Positions 1-7,522 of a DNA stretch of 52,046 nt are shown piece by piece. The position numbers and the translations under genes were made by a program. The notes below the pieces were generated by a model. The model worked only from the letters and a program-made list of their open reading frames with translations, was not told where the DNA came from and ran no database searches. Each line of letters opens with the position of its first letter. The first letter of the stretch is position 1. The DNA lies in NCBI GenBank assembly GCA_964578835.1, contig CAZOEL010000049.1, positions 1-52,046 of the forward strand, given 5' to 3'. Source of the DNA: CAZOEL01 sp964578835. GTDB lineage: Bacteria > Desulfobacterota > Syntrophobacteria > Syntrophobacterales > Syntrophobacteraceae.

Positions 1-84
1 GCATCATGGGAGAAAGAGAAAGAAAGCTCTTCAGCATGGAAGACAGAAGAGCGTAGTAGCTCGCTTCAATAGTAGGCAGACAGG

Positions 85-118
85 AGCCGAAAGGCTTTTG
101 AGCTCTTTCGGCTTTTTT
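85..118 (+). terminator. Intrinsic terminator of an upstream transcript
   Basis: A perfect 9-bp stem (AGCCGAAAG at 85-93, CTTTCGGCT at 105-113) is followed by a run of six T at 113-118. This is a textbook rho-independent terminator reading rightward, so a transcript entering from left of the window probably ends here. I cannot identify a coding end for that transcript in bases 1-84. Confidence 0.8.
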
Positions 119-170
119 CCTATAACGCAAAGATTTTTGTCCTCCCTCCTGGCTTGACTCCAGTTCCAGT

Positions 171-209
171 TCTCTTGCGCGCAGTCCGAGAAGGACTGCG
201 CGCAAGAGA
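171..209. repeat. Perfect 17-bp inverted repeat (hairpin), unknown role
   Basis: The 17-base arms at 171-187 and 193-209 are perfectly complementary around a 5-base GAGAA loop. No T run follows on either strand, so it is not an obvious intrinsic terminator. It could be a transcript boundary or a dispersed palindromic element. A TTGACA hexamer follows at 219-224, but no good -10 element sits at the right distance. Otherwise 119-318 shows nothing I can name. Confidence 0.6.
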
Positions 210-318
210 GCCTTTCCATTGACAAAACGGCTCCCCTGCTTAATTTGCTCGTAATGGGATTGAAATTATTGGACAGTAAACGAAATCCGAATGGCCTATA
301 GGCTGAGGGAGTTGATAA

Positions 319-480
319 ATGCAGAGTTTTGTTTCGAATCTGATGGAAAGGATGGAGTATTTCTGGATGGATTTCCGGAGCGCAGATTTCTGGCGCGAGT
401 TGTTTGAAATGCTCAAAGGGAGAGAGCCGGCGCTGGTGAGGGTTCCAGTTCGCAGAATGAATGGAGCCTATCGTTATTAG
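319..480 (+). CDS. Small hypothetical protein, 53 aa
   Basis: The frame runs ATG to TAG and is preceded by GAGGGAG at SD distance. The peptide is rich in aromatic and charged residues in its first half (MEYFWMDF, FWRELFEML), suggesting an amphipathic helix, and ends in a basic stretch. There is no signal peptide or cysteine. It is the first of three same-strand small genes (319, 550, 1003) that may form one transcript. I do not recognise the family. The SD and the neat fit between hairpin and next gene are the main support. Confidence 0.45.
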   Translation: MQSFVSNLMERMEYFWMDFRSADFWRELFEMLKGREPALVRVPVRRMNGAYRY

Positions 481-549
481 AATTATAGGCGCTGGATCGA
501 GAGGGAACTGCCGAGTATCTCTGCATAGTTAAAAAAAGAAGAGGGCGCC

Positions 550-963
550 ATGGAAGTCATTGATCCAAAATCTTTGTTTGAGATGTTTCCAGGAAAGCTT
601 TTTTATGTAGGGTTTCTCAGGTCTGATGAGTCATGGTTTCCACTATGTTCTGTAAGTGATCCTCGGGAAGTGGACAGGCTTGACACCCTGTTCGTTTCCC
701 GATCCTATGCTGCGATGGAGGAGCTCCTGAAGGGTTATGCAGAGAAGATTCCTAAGATTCAGGATACCTTCATTCAGTTCCTTATGCGAGAAGAGATCGA
801 GAGTATAATGCATGGCTATTGCCTGAAGGCGGTTGCTCTGACTGCCGCGGAAGAGTCCGGCTGCGGTTGTGGCTGCGGGTGCGGCTCGAGCTCTGGCGAT
901 AGGTCTTTGCTTTCCGGTTTTTCGACAATTGAAGCAACATCCAGACACAAGCATACTCATTGA
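550..963 (+). CDS. Hypothetical protein with a Gly-Cys repeat, 137 aa
   Basis: The first 100 residues look like a soluble alpha/beta domain with no signal peptide or membrane segment. Residues 103-116 read SGCGCGCGCGSSSG: four cysteines alternating with glycine, flanked by serines, ahead of a tail ending in HKHTH. Alternating Gly-Cys runs can bind soft metals or be modified, but nothing here proves either. AGAGGG precedes the ATG. The gene lies 69 bp after the 53-aa frame and 39 bp before the 172-aa frame, consistent with an operon. I do not recognise the family. A minus-strand frame overlaps it but shows no family character. Confidence 0.65.
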   Translation: MEVIDPKSLFEMFPGKLFYVGFLRSDESWFPLCSVSDPREVDRLDTLFVSRSYAAMEELLKGYAEKIPKIQDTFIQFLMREEIESIMHGYCLKAVALTAAEESGCGCGCGCGSSSGDRSLLSGFSTIEATSRHKHTH

Positions 964-1002
964 TCTCTCTTGTCTTAGCTCCATCCATGAAAGAGGTGAG
1001 AC

Positions 1003-1521
1003 ATGGTTCGCATATTGCGCCTTCATCCGAGTTTGACCCGAAGTCAATACCATATATATACAACCCTCGACTTTTGGGATGCGCGAAAACTGCTCAAAGA
1101 TCTGGCTGAAGTGAGGAGAAATTTCGGGAAATATGTTCCGGGCGACGAGTTTCCGACTCAAGTGTCCGCTGACGGCGTCAGCCCGAAAATGATTCAGGAG
1201 ATTGAAAAGAGACTCCGCCGAGCCATCCCGTCTCCTCCTCGCCATGTAATTGCTCGTTCGATGGTTTTTGACGGGTGTTTCGTTTTCGACCCAAAGGAAT
1301 ATTACCCCGATCATTGGACCAAGAGTCGGATGATTCATTTCACCTATCATCGCATCCCCTTGGGGCAAAGCGCGCTGAGCTCCCCATACCGAACTGTGGA
1401 GCTGTCGTGGATGGGGGAAAAGATCAGGATCGAGCGGGTTCAAAGAGAGAATAAGCAGGAAGAGGTCGTAAAGACCCGTGAGGACGCCAGACGGCGTTTG
1501 CTTGCGCCCAGTTGTTTTTGA
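1003..1521 (+). CDS. Hypothetical protein, 172 aa
   Basis: The ATG follows a good SD (GAGGTGAG). The product is basic and soluble-looking, with no signal peptide or transmembrane segment. It contains many Arg/Lys residues (for example EIEKRLRRAIP) and a long charged C-terminal helix around residues 138-165. Only two cysteines are present and no catalytic motif stands out. The gene ends 45 bp before a 14-bp perfect stem that separates it from the convergent small zinc-ribbon-like gene. I do not recognise the family; the link to the two genes upstream rests on spacing and strand. Confidence 0.65.
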   Translation: MVRILRLHPSLTRSQYHIYTTLDFWDARKLLKDLAEVRRNFGKYVPGDEFPTQVSADGVSPKMIQEIEKRLRRAIPSPPRHVIARSMVFDGCFVFDPKEYYPDHWTKSRMIHFTYHRIPLGQSALSSPYRTVELSWMGEKIRIERVQRENKQEEVVKTREDARRRLLAPSCF

Positions 1522-1566
1522 GCGTTAGCGCGACGTTGGCGATAATGCTGATTATTCTGTGCCGGA

Positions 1567-1600
1567 GATGAGGAGCGCTCTTTATTGAGCGCTCCTCATC
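1567..1600. terminator. Hairpin between convergent genes (probable terminator)
   Basis: The 14-base arms at 1567-1580 and 1587-1600 are perfectly complementary around TTTATT. The hairpin lies between the 172-aa gene (+) and the two-CxxC gene (-), whose stop codon lies inside the right arm. It has no long T tail, so it may work as a bidirectional terminator or as a 3' end stabiliser. Confidence 0.65.
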
Positions 1601-1793
1601 TTGGCATAACGGCATTGAAGTCAGGCGCGGCCTGAGCCTGTGGAAAACTGTAAAATCGGTATTCTCTGCCGCACTGAGAGCATTGTAGAATGCATAGCTC
1701 ATTGCTTTCCTGCTTCAGGCTGATTCGAGTTCCGCATTCGTCGCAACGCTTCCGAACAGCATAGCCGCCATTGGTTCTCTTGGTCTCTGTCAT
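1596..1793 (-). CDS. Small two-CxxC zinc-ribbon-like protein, riboswitch-controlled
   Basis: This 65-residue protein has two CxxC knuckles, CDEC at residues 18-21 and CSQC at 38-41, about 16 residues apart. That is the arrangement of a single four-cysteine zinc (or iron) ribbon. The second knuckle is followed by GREYRFYSF. There is no signal peptide, so it should be cytoplasmic. The ATG is preceded by AGGAGGG at good distance. Its roughly 110-nt leader begins downstream of a cyclic-di-GMP-I riboswitch with its own terminator, so its expression probably depends on cyclic di-GMP. It resembles the small dual-CxxC proteins of Desulfobacterota; exact family and function are unknown. Confidence 0.75.
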   Translation of the reverse strand: MTETKRTNGGYAVRKRCDECGTRISLKQESNELCILQCSQCGREYRFYSFPQAQAAPDFNAVMPR

Positions 1794-1903
1794 GTTATGT
1801 CCCTCCTGCGCTGCTCTTTTCGAGCCCCCGAGGAAAAATGGAGCGCACCCTTAAGCTTCACAGTGCGAAGATGATTCTTTTGCGCGGCTTCAACGCAAAA
1901 AGC

Positions 1904-1937
1904 AAAAAGCCGAATCGCCATTGCTGGCAACCCGGCT
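1904..1937 (-). terminator. Riboswitch expression-platform terminator
   Basis: Read on the minus strand, AGCCG (plus 1933-1937) pairs with CGGCT (plus 1908-1912), with an inner GCC/GGC pairing, and is followed by five U. The left arm is part of the 3' side of the GEMM aptamer (AGCCGGGTTGCC), so aptamer folding and terminator folding compete. The inferred logic is read-through when ligand is bound, that is, an ON switch. Confidence 0.7.
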
Positions 1938-2005
1938 ATCTTTCTTGAGACCCGTGGCTTTCCGTCCTTCGATCACTCGAAGTTTGGCTTTTACAGGCTA
2001 TGCGA
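1925..2005 (-). promoter_or_regulatory. Cyclic-di-GMP-I (GEMM-I) riboswitch aptamer
   Basis: On the minus strand the RNA contains, in order: AGCCAAAC (plus 1989-1982), a 6-bp stem closed by a GTGA (GNRA) tetraloop (plus 1982-1967), GGACGGAAAGCC (plus 1967-1956), ACGGGTCT as the tetraloop receptor side, and AGCCGGGTTGCC. These are the conserved blocks of GEMM-I. In Vc2 numbering the ligand-contacting G20 is kept (plus 1988), arguing for cyclic di-GMP over the A20 cGAMP variant. A47 is kept (plus 1961). The usual G21-C46 pair is C21-G46 here (plus 1987 and 1962), a compensated change that supports a real fold. The next gene downstream is the two-CxxC protein; the diguanylate cyclase lies upstream on the same strand. 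Outer boundaries are approximate. Confidence 0.85.
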
Positions 2006-2247
2006 ATGTACTGCGATGTATTGGCATTAATCGCATAATGCTCATTTGTTGTAAAGGGTTATTCGTGAGAGGGTGGAATGGGGATGGAAATTACTTGAAG
2101 CTAGGCTTTACGTAATAATTATAGATGCATCGAATGAAAATATCGATGCCGGAGGAGGGATAAGCCGTTTTAACCATTCCAGCCATTCTTTCCGGCATCT
2201 TCCGAAGCTTCTTGATGGGGGGCATCTATTGGGACAGTTAGAGAATC

Positions 2248-3324
2248 TCAGGCTCGAGCACCGAACTTGTTGTCAGGCTCTCTCCTTACGATGTGAGGTT
2301 TCCGGTTGGGCAGAACCTTGTCTCTGCCTGCTGACTTAGCCCGGTAAAGCATCTTGTCTGCCTCTTCTATGAGTCTCGTTTTCTCCGGGAAGTCTTTCAG
2401 GCTTGCGACGCCAAAGCTCGCGGTGGCTCTAACGCTGACTTCTTCAGAAACATCGATTGGTTGATTCTTTATTACTACTCTCAGTCTTTCGGCGAGATCA
2501 ACAGCATTGTCGAGGGTTGTATCTGGAAGCACAACCACAAATTCCTCTCCGCCATACCTCGTGACGTAATCTCCCCCTCTTATCGAGGATTTGATTCTGC
2601 GTGAGACCTCCTTTAGAACCTTGTCCCCCGCCTGATGGCCGTATGTGTCGTTGAAAGACTTGAAGTGATCCAGATCGAGGAGAATCAGTGACAGTTCCCT
2701 TTCATGCCTTTGAGCGCTTGAAATGCTGTGCTCTATAAGCCTATTGAATTCGTGCCTGTTGTAGCAGTCCGTGAGTTGATCGAACGCAGCCTGGCTTTCC
2801 AACCGTTTGATCTTCATGATATTCGATATTGCGATGCTCAGCGTTCTTAACAGCATTGCAATGATATGCCGGTGGTGTCCAAGCTGCTTTCTTCCCGGCA
2901 GTATATATAGGCCTGCGAGGTAGGAGTCCCCGGTGATGATGTAGGAGTCGATGCTTGCGGTGGTGAAGACGACTTGGCGGTCAACTCCCGGCATGGCGTC
3001 ATCCTTTAGATGATGAACCTGAGAATTAGCCTGGAGTTTGAAATCCTTCTCAATAATATTGCGGATGGCTGTTCCGTGCGAGCCGGGCCCCACCCACGCT
3101 TCCATATTCTCACCAAATTGAACGGCAAATCCAAACAGCTTGCATTCCAGTATATCCGAGAGGCAGACCGCCGTGCGATGCGCAATGCCTTCGAGATCCT
3201 TCATCTGGTTGACATCGAGTATGTAGCGGCTGAATTCTTCGTAATCGAAGCGCCTGGCTATCCCATAAACAATCCCAGTAATTTGCGAAATGCTGCGTGA
3301 GATATGGTCAATAAATCTTACCAT
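2248..3324 (-). CDS. Diguanylate cyclase (GGDEF domain)
   Basis: This 358-residue protein makes cyclic di-GMP from two GTP. The C-terminal GGDEF domain (about residues 190-345) carries the active-site motif GGEEF and, five residues before it, RGGD, a canonical RxxD inhibitory site, so product inhibition is expected. The N-terminal half (about 45-180) looks like a GAF-type sensor, with no membrane segment. No EAL domain is present. The ATG has AAAGGA at good SD distance. The gene lies directly upstream, on the same strand, of the cyclic-di-GMP riboswitch and two-CxxC gene, suggesting a local signal-response pair. Confidence 0.92.
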   Translation of the reverse strand: MVRFIDHISRSISQITGIVYGIARRFDYEEFSRYILDVNQMKDLEGIAHRTAVCLSDILECKLFGFAVQFGENMEAWVGPGSHGTAIRNIIEKDFKLQANSQVHHLKDDAMPGVDRQVVFTTASIDSYIITGDSYLAGLYILPGRKQLGHHRHIIAMLLRTLSIAISNIMKIKRLESQAAFDQLTDCYNRHEFNRLIEHSISSAQRHERELSLILLDLDHFKSFNDTYGHQAGDKVLKEVSRRIKSSIRGGDYVTRYGGEEFVVVLPDTTLDNAVDLAERLRVVIKNQPIDVSEEVSVRATASFGVASLKDFPEKTRLIEEADKMLYRAKSAGRDKVLPNRKPHIVRREPDNKFGARA

Positions 3325-3695
3325 GGCAAATTCCTTTCCTGTTTACGGATCAAACGTCAGCGACACAATGATGCGATTCCTTCAATACGTCGGTCTTAAA
3401 GGGTTGCAAGTTATCTGCCATGTTGTAAGCTTTTGATTCTAAAGGAGAAGAGTCTCGGACTGGAAAATGCGCCCGGAAAAAACTTCCTCTGGATGCGCAT
3501 ATATTTCCCGGCGTGATGAATTGGCGTCTCCGTTTTTTTCCTTCGCCAGCCAACGCCACTGAATTGAGGAAGTCGATGCATGGGCGGGGTGGCTCGAACA
3601 GCAGGGAGGAGCGTTTGCGCATGCCGGTTGCCCGCCGCGGCTCCATCGTTCTCAATTGCTCTCAATGCGAGAACAACAAAGCCGCCGGCGTTCGA
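3325..3695. other. Intergenic stretch without recognisable gene
   Basis: These 371 bases lie between two minus-strand genes. Reading frames here lack an SD and family character. I see no clear promoter, terminator or structured RNA; it presumably holds the promoter of the diguanylate cyclase gene. Confidence 0.5.
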
Positions 3696-4313
3696 CTAAA
3701 GAGGTTTTATCGCTTTTGAATCTGGTTCTATGATTTCGATGTCTTCAACGTTCAGTTCAACGCTTACGGATTTCTGTATGATGTCGATGCTGACTACCAG
3801 TCTGCCTTTTTTGGGGTTGCTTCGCAACAGTATGCCCACACATCCGGTCATAGGGCCCCGGACCACGCGAACGTAATCTCCTTCTTTGAGGTAGGCGTGA
3901 GGGCTGAGCATCGTCGGCGACTTGAGCAAAGTCTGAAGATTATCTATCTGATAATCGGGTATGGGCAACGGGCCTTCCGAGCTCTTCAGGATGGTTAGCG
4001 CTCCGGGGGTTTTGAGAATATTCACATTGGTATAATTGTCGAGGACCGTGTGTACGAAAACGTATCCGGGGAAAAGAGGGAGGTGGATCTTCTTTCTTCG
4101 ATCCAGTCTTTTGCTCCAAGACTCCATGAGGGGTAGAAAGGACTCGAAGGACTTCTGCTCGAGGCGCTTCTGGACCTCCTTTTCATGGTTGACCTGGACA
4201 TAAAGAGCAAACCAGGATAGCTCCGATCCGGAAAGCTTGGGAAAAATGACCGGACCTTGCGTCGGCTTTGCTATGCGCGACGTCTCATGGTCGCTGGTAA
4301 TCGTATGCTCCAT
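3696..4313 (-). CDS. Specialised NusG paralogue (RfaH/UpxY/LoaP-like)
   Basis: The 205-residue protein has a NusG N-terminal domain (about 32-130: SWFALYVQVNHEKEVQKRL, then PLFPGYVFV) and a C-terminal KOW domain (about 143-197: EGDYVRVVRGPMTGCVGIL). Such proteins bind RNA polymerase and change elongation or termination over particular operons. It is not the housekeeping NusG: that gene normally sits with secE and ribosomal genes, and this protein carries a 30-residue N-terminal extension. Specialised NusG genes usually lead polysaccharide or secondary-metabolite clusters; none lies downstream here. GGAG precedes the ATG. The target operon is unknown. Confidence 0.85.
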   Translation of the reverse strand: MEHTITSDHETSRIAKPTQGPVIFPKLSGSELSWFALYVQVNHEKEVQKRLEQKSFESFLPLMESWSKRLDRRKKIHLPLFPGYVFVHTVLDNYTNVNILKTPGALTILKSSEGPLPIPDYQIDNLQTLLKSPTMLSPHAYLKEGDYVRVVRGPMTGCVGILLRSNPKKGRLVVSIDIIQKSVSVELNVEDIEIIEPDSKAIKPL

Positions 4314-4365
4314 GTCTTCTCCAATTTTGGACTCTCTTCGATGCTCTGATAAGGCGCCGGCGTGA

Positions 4366-7300
4366 TCACAACTTTCTTTCGCCGATGATTTTATCCAAGC
4401 GCCAGGGAGTAGGCAACCTCAAAAGGCGTCCCTGGCGGTCTGCATAGAGTAGGTGTCCTTTTTCCAATGCATGAAAGAATAAATCACGGGTGAGGATTAC
4501 ATCCTTTTTACAATATTCGATGAGGGGCTCCCATTGACCTTCTCTGAACCACTTCACAGCTTGAAGACCGTCTGCCGATTTGGAAGCTCCAAGCGTCTTT
4601 TCCGCCAGATGGCTGAGGCTGACCCGGAATCCCATCGCCCGGTGAATCTCCTGCAATAGATCGAAAGTGGGGATTCGGCTGAAGTCAAACGGAGTATAAG
4701 CCCTCAAGACGTCGTAATCAAAGCGAATGATATTGAATCCGACCACAAGATCCATGTTCTGCAATTCCTGAACCAAAGAGGGAATCTCATCCTCTTTGAA
4801 TACGCGAAAGGTTCCCGAGTGAGCGTCGAAAAGGACGGCGACGGAGACTCTCATGAGATGTTTGTTCTGCCAGCCTCCGACCTCTTCCGCAAGTCGTTGC
4901 GTTTCTATATCGAGTATGCCAATGCGATGTTTGGGAGGGGGAGGCTCAACCGGCTTGGGGACGGTAACCGGCTCATCGACTTCGATCTTCTGCGCGGGGG
5001 ACATGGCGTCCGTGAGGTTCCGTTCTCCCGTGAGGTATTGCAGGATGGTGATGCATGCTTGCTTGTCGAGTGGCTTATTGCCCGATCCGCATTTTGGGGA
5101 ATGAATGCATGACGGGCAGCCTTCGATGCATGAGCATGAAGCCACCAGGTCCCGCGTCTTTTCCAACAGGGGGATGATGATTTCATAGCCTTTGGCGGCA
5201 AGCCCGATGCCGCCCGGGTAGCCGTCATAGATGAAAACCGCTCCTTTTCCCACCTGTGGGTGATGAGGGCATGAGATTCCTCCGATATCGTTCCGGTCGC
5301 ACATGGCGAAGAGAGGAAACATGCTGATGGCGGCATGCTCGAGAGCGTGGATTCCCCCCATGAAATGGAGCCCGGCCGACTGGATGTGCTTCATCAGAAT
5401 AGGCTCTATCTCAATCCAGAATCCCACGGTCTCAAATGTTTGCGGCGGAAGCTCGAGCGAGTTGGCGCCGAGCAGTTCCTGAGTGAAAAGACGCCTCTTT
5501 TCATAGCCGCGAATGAATTCGGTTACTCGAATGCGTCCAAGCCTGACAATGAAGTTTCCGGCCGGCTTGGATGCCAGGATCTCGAGGATTTCCGTTTCTT
5601 TCTCGCTCTTCACCCTCGTGAAGTACGGAACATGGCTCTGTGTGGCGTGGATCACCCTGTTTTCCAGATCTAGGCTCTGGATGATGTAGGTTTCCGCTCG
5701 GTGAAGGTAGACGGCTCCGGGATGGCATTCTTTGAGCGCTCTAACGCCGTCGCTTTTTCCCAGAGGAATCTTTTCGCCACCATCATTATGGGAGACAATC
5801 GCATAATTTTGACCGACGCTGCGGATATCCACATGGCGATGGGGGTGCATGGAAGGGGAAACCCACTGCTCGCCGTCCGCCGTTTGCAGGAGGGTTCCGC
5901 ATGCGGTCAATCTGTCAAGCATTTGGAGGAAATCGCTATTTTGCCCTTCAATCTCCTTACGATCGAAAGGCAGCTCAGCGGCTGCGCACGGCAGGTGAGC
6001 CTTGAGGATTTCTGCATTCATCGGGTCAGTGACCGCCATTTCATAGCGGCTGCCGAGGAATTCCTCGGGATGATGGATAATGTATTGATCCAAAGCATCC
6101 GGCTGGGGAAGCAAAATGATGGCCGATTCCTGACCTCCGCGTCCGACTCGTCCTCCTCTCTGCCATGTCGTCATGACCGTTCCGGGATATCCGACAAGGA
6201 TGCAAAGATCGAGTCCGCCTATGTCGATGCCCATCTCGAGCGCGCTTGTGGAAATCACTGCCGCCAGCGATCCGCTGGACAGTTTCTGTTCGATTATCCG
6301 CCGTTCCTCGGGGAGATAACCCGCTCGGTATGAGCTTACCCTTTCCGCCAACTGAGGGGCCATGCGCAGAACGCTGACATGGATCAACTCGGTAAGCTTC
6401 CTTGATTGGGTAAAGGCGATTGTCTTGAGGCCGGCTTCCGCGGCTCGGACGATGAGCTTCGCAGCCATGCCCGATGCGTGATTGCTCATGGAGCTTTCGG
6501 GGTCCAGGAATACGAAGTTGCGTTTTGCCTGAGGGGCGCCGCTTTGAGAGATAACGGCGATTTTGTCTCTGTCCCGACCGATGAGTTGGGATGCGAGCTC
6601 TCCCGGATTGGAGATGGTCGCCGAGAGCATGATGAACTGCGGCGCATTGCCATAGTATTGGCAGATGCGGTTCAGGCGGCGGAAGATTTGGGCGACATGG
6701 CTTCCGAAGACCCCTCTGTACGTGTGCATTTCGTCGATCACAACGTAGCGCAGGTTTTTGAAGAAGACTTCCCACTTGCCGTGATAAGGCAGCAGAGCAT
6801 AATGAAGCATATCCGGATTGGTTATCAGGACATGAGGGCATTTCTGCCTTATTTTGGCTCTTCGGTATGGAGTGGTGTCTCCGTCGTAGACATCTCCCGC
6901 AAAGGGAATCTCGGTTTGAAGAAAGGAGAAGAACGTTTTGAGGGCCTCCTGCTGATCCCTGCTTAGCGCTTTTATAGGGAAAAGATACAAGGCGCGCCGC
7001 GCGGCGTTCTCCATGAGGGCCTCGCTTACCGCAAGGTTGTAGATGAGAGATTTGCCGCTTGATGTCGGAGTGGAGACCACAAGGTCTTTGCCCGATCGAA
7101 TTTGCTCGAGAGCCTGCGCTTGGTGACTGAAAAGCCTTGTTATTCCGAGTCTTACGAGGCACTGACGAAGCGGTTCGCCAAGCTCAGGCGAGAGATTGCC
7201 GTAACGAGCTTCTTGAGCAGTCAAAACAGCATGGTGAATAACGCGAAAGTCTTGCCATTTTTGGTTGAGCAAGGCATATAAAAATCGTTGTATCAACTGA

Positions 7301-7380
7301 AACAGTCCTTGAAGTGGATTGATTCCATAGCGTCTCCGGTTCGGCAGCAGAACAGGGCTCTGCTTCCACCGCTTGCACAT
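4366..7380 (-). CDS. Fused MrfA-like helicase and MrfB-like exonuclease
   Basis: The 1,004-residue product joins two proteins that are separate in Bacillus subtilis (MrfA/YprA helicase and MrfB/YprB nuclease, a mitomycin-damage repair pair). The helicase core shows TPTSSGKS (104-111), DEMH (216-219), SAT (253-255) and QRGGRVGR (407-414). A DUF1998-type region with a cysteine cluster (CSCIEGCPSCIHSPKC) follows, the metal-binding site expected in MrfA. After a proline-rich linker, residues 821-980 form an RNase H-fold exonuclease: D824 and E826 in DIET, D888, and Y956/D960 in YCKKD, a DEDDy pattern. The ATG has a poor SD; a TTG at 7296 behind AAGGA is an alternative start (976 aa). The gene is divergent from the metallo-hydrolase gene at 7523. 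Confidence 0.88.
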   Translation of the reverse strand: MCKRWKQSPVLLPNRRRYGINPLQGLFQLIQRFLYALLNQKWQDFRVIHHAVLTAQEARYGNLSPELGEPLRQCLVRLGITRLFSHQAQALEQIRSGKDLVVSTPTSSGKSLIYNLAVSEALMENAARRALYLFPIKALSRDQQEALKTFFSFLQTEIPFAGDVYDGDTTPYRRAKIRQKCPHVLITNPDMLHYALLPYHGKWEVFFKNLRYVVIDEMHTYRGVFGSHVAQIFRRLNRICQYYGNAPQFIMLSATISNPGELASQLIGRDRDKIAVISQSGAPQAKRNFVFLDPESSMSNHASGMAAKLIVRAAEAGLKTIAFTQSRKLTELIHVSVLRMAPQLAERVSSYRAGYLPEERRIIEQKLSSGSLAAVISTSALEMGIDIGGLDLCILVGYPGTVMTTWQRGGRVGRGGQESAIILLPQPDALDQYIIHHPEEFLGSRYEMAVTDPMNAEILKAHLPCAAAELPFDRKEIEGQNSDFLQMLDRLTACGTLLQTADGEQWVSPSMHPHRHVDIRSVGQNYAIVSHNDGGEKIPLGKSDGVRALKECHPGAVYLHRAETYIIQSLDLENRVIHATQSHVPYFTRVKSEKETEILEILASKPAGNFIVRLGRIRVTEFIRGYEKRRLFTQELLGANSLELPPQTFETVGFWIEIEPILMKHIQSAGLHFMGGIHALEHAAISMFPLFAMCDRNDIGGISCPHHPQVGKGAVFIYDGYPGGIGLAAKGYEIIIPLLEKTRDLVASCSCIEGCPSCIHSPKCGSGNKPLDKQACITILQYLTGERNLTDAMSPAQKIEVDEPVTVPKPVEPPPPKHRIGILDIETQRLAEEVGGWQNKHLMRVSVAVLFDAHSGTFRVFKEDEIPSLVQELQNMDLVVGFNIIRFDYDVLRAYTPFDFSRIPTFDLLQEIHRAMGFRVSLSHLAEKTLGASKSADGLQAVKWFREGQWEPLIEYCKKDVILTRDLFFHALEKGHLLYADRQGRLLRLPTPWRLDKIIGERKL

Positions 7381-7522
7381 TAACCCAAACGTAGAATCGT
7401 GGGCAATAGGCTGGAGCGAAGCGAGACTTTTTTCAATCGTGAGCGCGCGGGAGAAGCAGCCGGAGGCGATTGGCTGGTCAATCCGGATGAATGCTGATCA
7501 CAACCCTAAAGAGGAGTAGGTC

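Noticed and set aside
643..1443. 266-codon minus-strand frame across two small plus-strand genes
   Set aside because: It has no SD and no recognisable motif, while the plus-strand frames have good SDs and protein-like composition. It remains a weak alternative.
6041..7162. 373-codon minus-strand frame
   Set aside because: It lies inside the helicase-exonuclease gene in another frame, with low-complexity Arg/Ser/Pro composition and no SD; it is a shadow frame.
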